Part shown: piece after piece, positions 3,878-5,185 of the stretch
Position numbering within the stretch: position 1 is the stretch's first letter
Layout of the letters: the number at the start of each line of letters is the position of its first letter
NCBI GenBank assembly: GCA_023457875.1
Contig: JAEXBC010000456.1
Location: forward strand, 1 to 5,185
Reading direction: 5' to 3'
DNA length: 5,185 nt
DNA from: Bacillota bacterium
GTDB lineage: Bacteria; Bacillota; Clostridia; Lachnospirales; Cellulosilyticaceae
Program-made: the position numbers and the translations under genes
The notes under the pieces: generated by a model
Told to the model about the DNA's origin: nothing
Database searches by the model: none
What the model saw: the letters and a program-made list of their open reading frames with translations, nothing else

Positions 3878-5185
3878 ATGAAAAACGATTACTCAGTATG
3901 CTTCTTGCACTATGTATGCTGTTTACGTTCATGCCAGTCTCGGTAATGCCCCAAGAAACGCCTACGAGCATTGACAAAAAGGAAGAAATCATAGCATTTA
4001 AGGTGATTGAAGAAGCAGAAAAAATGGTTCCTATTGACACATCCGTTAGTGATTTAGAACTCCCTGAAAGTTTGAGTGCTACGGTTCGGACAGCTTTACT
4101 AAATACTGAACTTGAAGTCCAAGGTATAGGAGATTTGTCAGATGTAACCACCAGCTCAGCTATAGACATGGAGATTACTAGAGACATTCCTGTAACATGG
4201 GTCTCTGAGCCAGAATATGATAGAAGCACTGAGGGTGAGTATGTATTTAAGCCGGTGATAGAAGGCTACATTATTAGTGCCGAATTGCCAGAGGTCAAAG
4301 TGAAGGTGGGTGCAGCGGCAAAGAGTATGCTGCTCATGGCCCCATCCAGTATTACAGTTAATAGTGCAGCAGAATGGCAGCAGGCTATTATAGATGTGGA
4401 AGATAGAGGCACTATCGTGCTAGGGGAGTACATGAACCCGAAGACACCCATCATGATCAACGACGACAGCAACAAAGACATAACCATTGACCTAAACGGA
4501 AAGTGGATATTTCCTTATGTGGAAGGACCTTTCATTCAGCACATGACAGAAGGTACACTGACTATTGTTGATAGCGATGGTGATGGTATCCTAAGAAACG
4601 AAAGTGGCAGTACTATTGAAATAACCTCAGGGGGTACTCTAACTATTGATGGTGCTCAAATACAGGGTGCAAAAGATTGTGCCATTAAGAATGAGTCCTC
4701 AACCGTAAACCTTTGTGGTGGCAGCATTACTTGTACACAGTACTACAATGTAGATGGAATTAAAAATACAGGTACTGGTGTTATAAACATCTATGGGGGC
4801 ATGATAAGTACACGCAGATATGGTATTACCAACGCTGACAGCACAGGTACGCTAAATATTTCCGGAGAGGCCTCTACCATAAGAGGCTCTACTCTGGCTT
4901 TGTATAATATCAAGCCAATTTTTGGAGACATGCTTGTCACAGTAGATACCGACTTTTACGGTGCGTATCCAGCTTATTACAATGAAGAAAACATCTCTAG
5001 CTATAAATCTCTTTTGTTTGAGCCAGATCGTGGAGATATAGCCCAAATTGGTAGTGTGACATACTCTACCTTGCAGGCAGCAATTATTGAAGCAAGTGAC
5101 AATGATACGATTACGTTATTGACAGATATTAACCTCAATGGCACAGTTACTATTCCTAATGCTACCAGCAAGAATTATACCCTTG
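3878..5185 (+). CDS. Secreted beta-helix surface protein, 5' frameshift, C-terminus cut by window edge
   Basis: The long frame is open from upstream of 3886 to the right edge (433 codons from 3886). The ATG at 3878, which has the good ribosome binding site, is one base out of frame and reads only 22 codons to a stop at 3944-3946. Adding one A to the A-run at 3881-3885 restores MKKRLLSMLLALCMLFTFMP, a clear signal peptide, so a gene with a one-base defect is likely. In the restored numbering, an Ig-like segment (~100-144, with VTWVSEPEYD and GEYVFKPV) leads to a right-handed beta-helix-like region (~159-365, with ITIDLNGKW and repeated 'G-T-L-T-I-x-G/D' rungs). A second such module begins at ~390 (TYSTLQAAI...DTITLLTDI). 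These are typical of Clostridia adhesin-like surface proteins. The anchor would lie beyond the window. Without the frameshift the only in-frame start is the ATG at 3898, which leaves a signal sequence without its basic N-terminus. Confidence 0.8.
3881..3885 (+). other. Apparent one-base deletion in an A-run at the start of the surface protein gene
   Basis: The start reads ATG then five A then CG. Six A would give Met-Lys-Lys-Arg-Leu-Leu and join the strong start to the 433-codon frame. The preceding gene begins ATG then six A (MKKQ). Candidates are true mutation, slipped-strand variation or sequencing/assembly error; the sequence alone cannot separate them. Confidence 0.7.

Noticed and set aside
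3834..4229. A 131-codon minus-strand frame across the 5' end of the surface protein gene, plus smaller ones at 4266-4487 and 4852-5046
   Set aside because: Their composition is that of a reverse reading of beta-rich coding sequence. They have no supporting start signals, and the plus-strand frame encodes recognisable modules.

Overview
The window looks like a piece of a low-to-moderate GC Firmicutes (Clostridia-type) chromosome. The reasons are the strong GGAGGA-type ribosome binding sites, the AgrC/LytTR-type two-component pair, and large secreted proteins built from bacterial Ig-like and beta-helix 'DLNG' modules of the kind common in gut Clostridia. This placement rests on protein style only; no species can be named.

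Layout. The left third (1-1594) is on the minus strand: a LytTR-family response regulator (869-1594) followed 4 bases later by a six-helix GHKL-type sensor kinase, whose ATPase domain runs off the left edge (1-864). From about 1786 onward everything is on the plus strand, in one tight gene row: a small acidic lipoprotein (1786-2220), a LemA-family membrane protein (2236-2790), a secreted protein with three Ig-like repeats (2880-3851), and the start of a large secreted beta-helix surface protein (3878 to beyond the right edge). No gap without a gene exceeds 200 bases, and I found no tRNA, rRNA, CRISPR array or mobile element.

The divergent intergenic region (1595-1785) is dense with signals. 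It holds a 10-base direct repeat with exactly 21-base periodicity (1667-1676 and 1688-1697), which is the geometry expected of a LytTR-type operator. It also holds a plausible promoter for the regulator overlapping that repeat, a 39-base imperfect palindrome, a pair of 9-base inverted repeats near the two ends of the region, and a small leader hairpin before the lipoprotein gene.

Working model (inference): the kinase senses an extracellular cue and the LytTR regulator binds the shared operator. It then controls its own operon and the divergent lipoprotein / LemA / Ig-like / beta-helix operon, which would be an envelope or surface-display module. The most notable oddity is the beta-helix gene: the start codon with the good ribosome binding site is out of frame with the long reading frame by one base in an A-run (3881-3885). 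That means a real frameshift, an on/off switch, or a sequence error.
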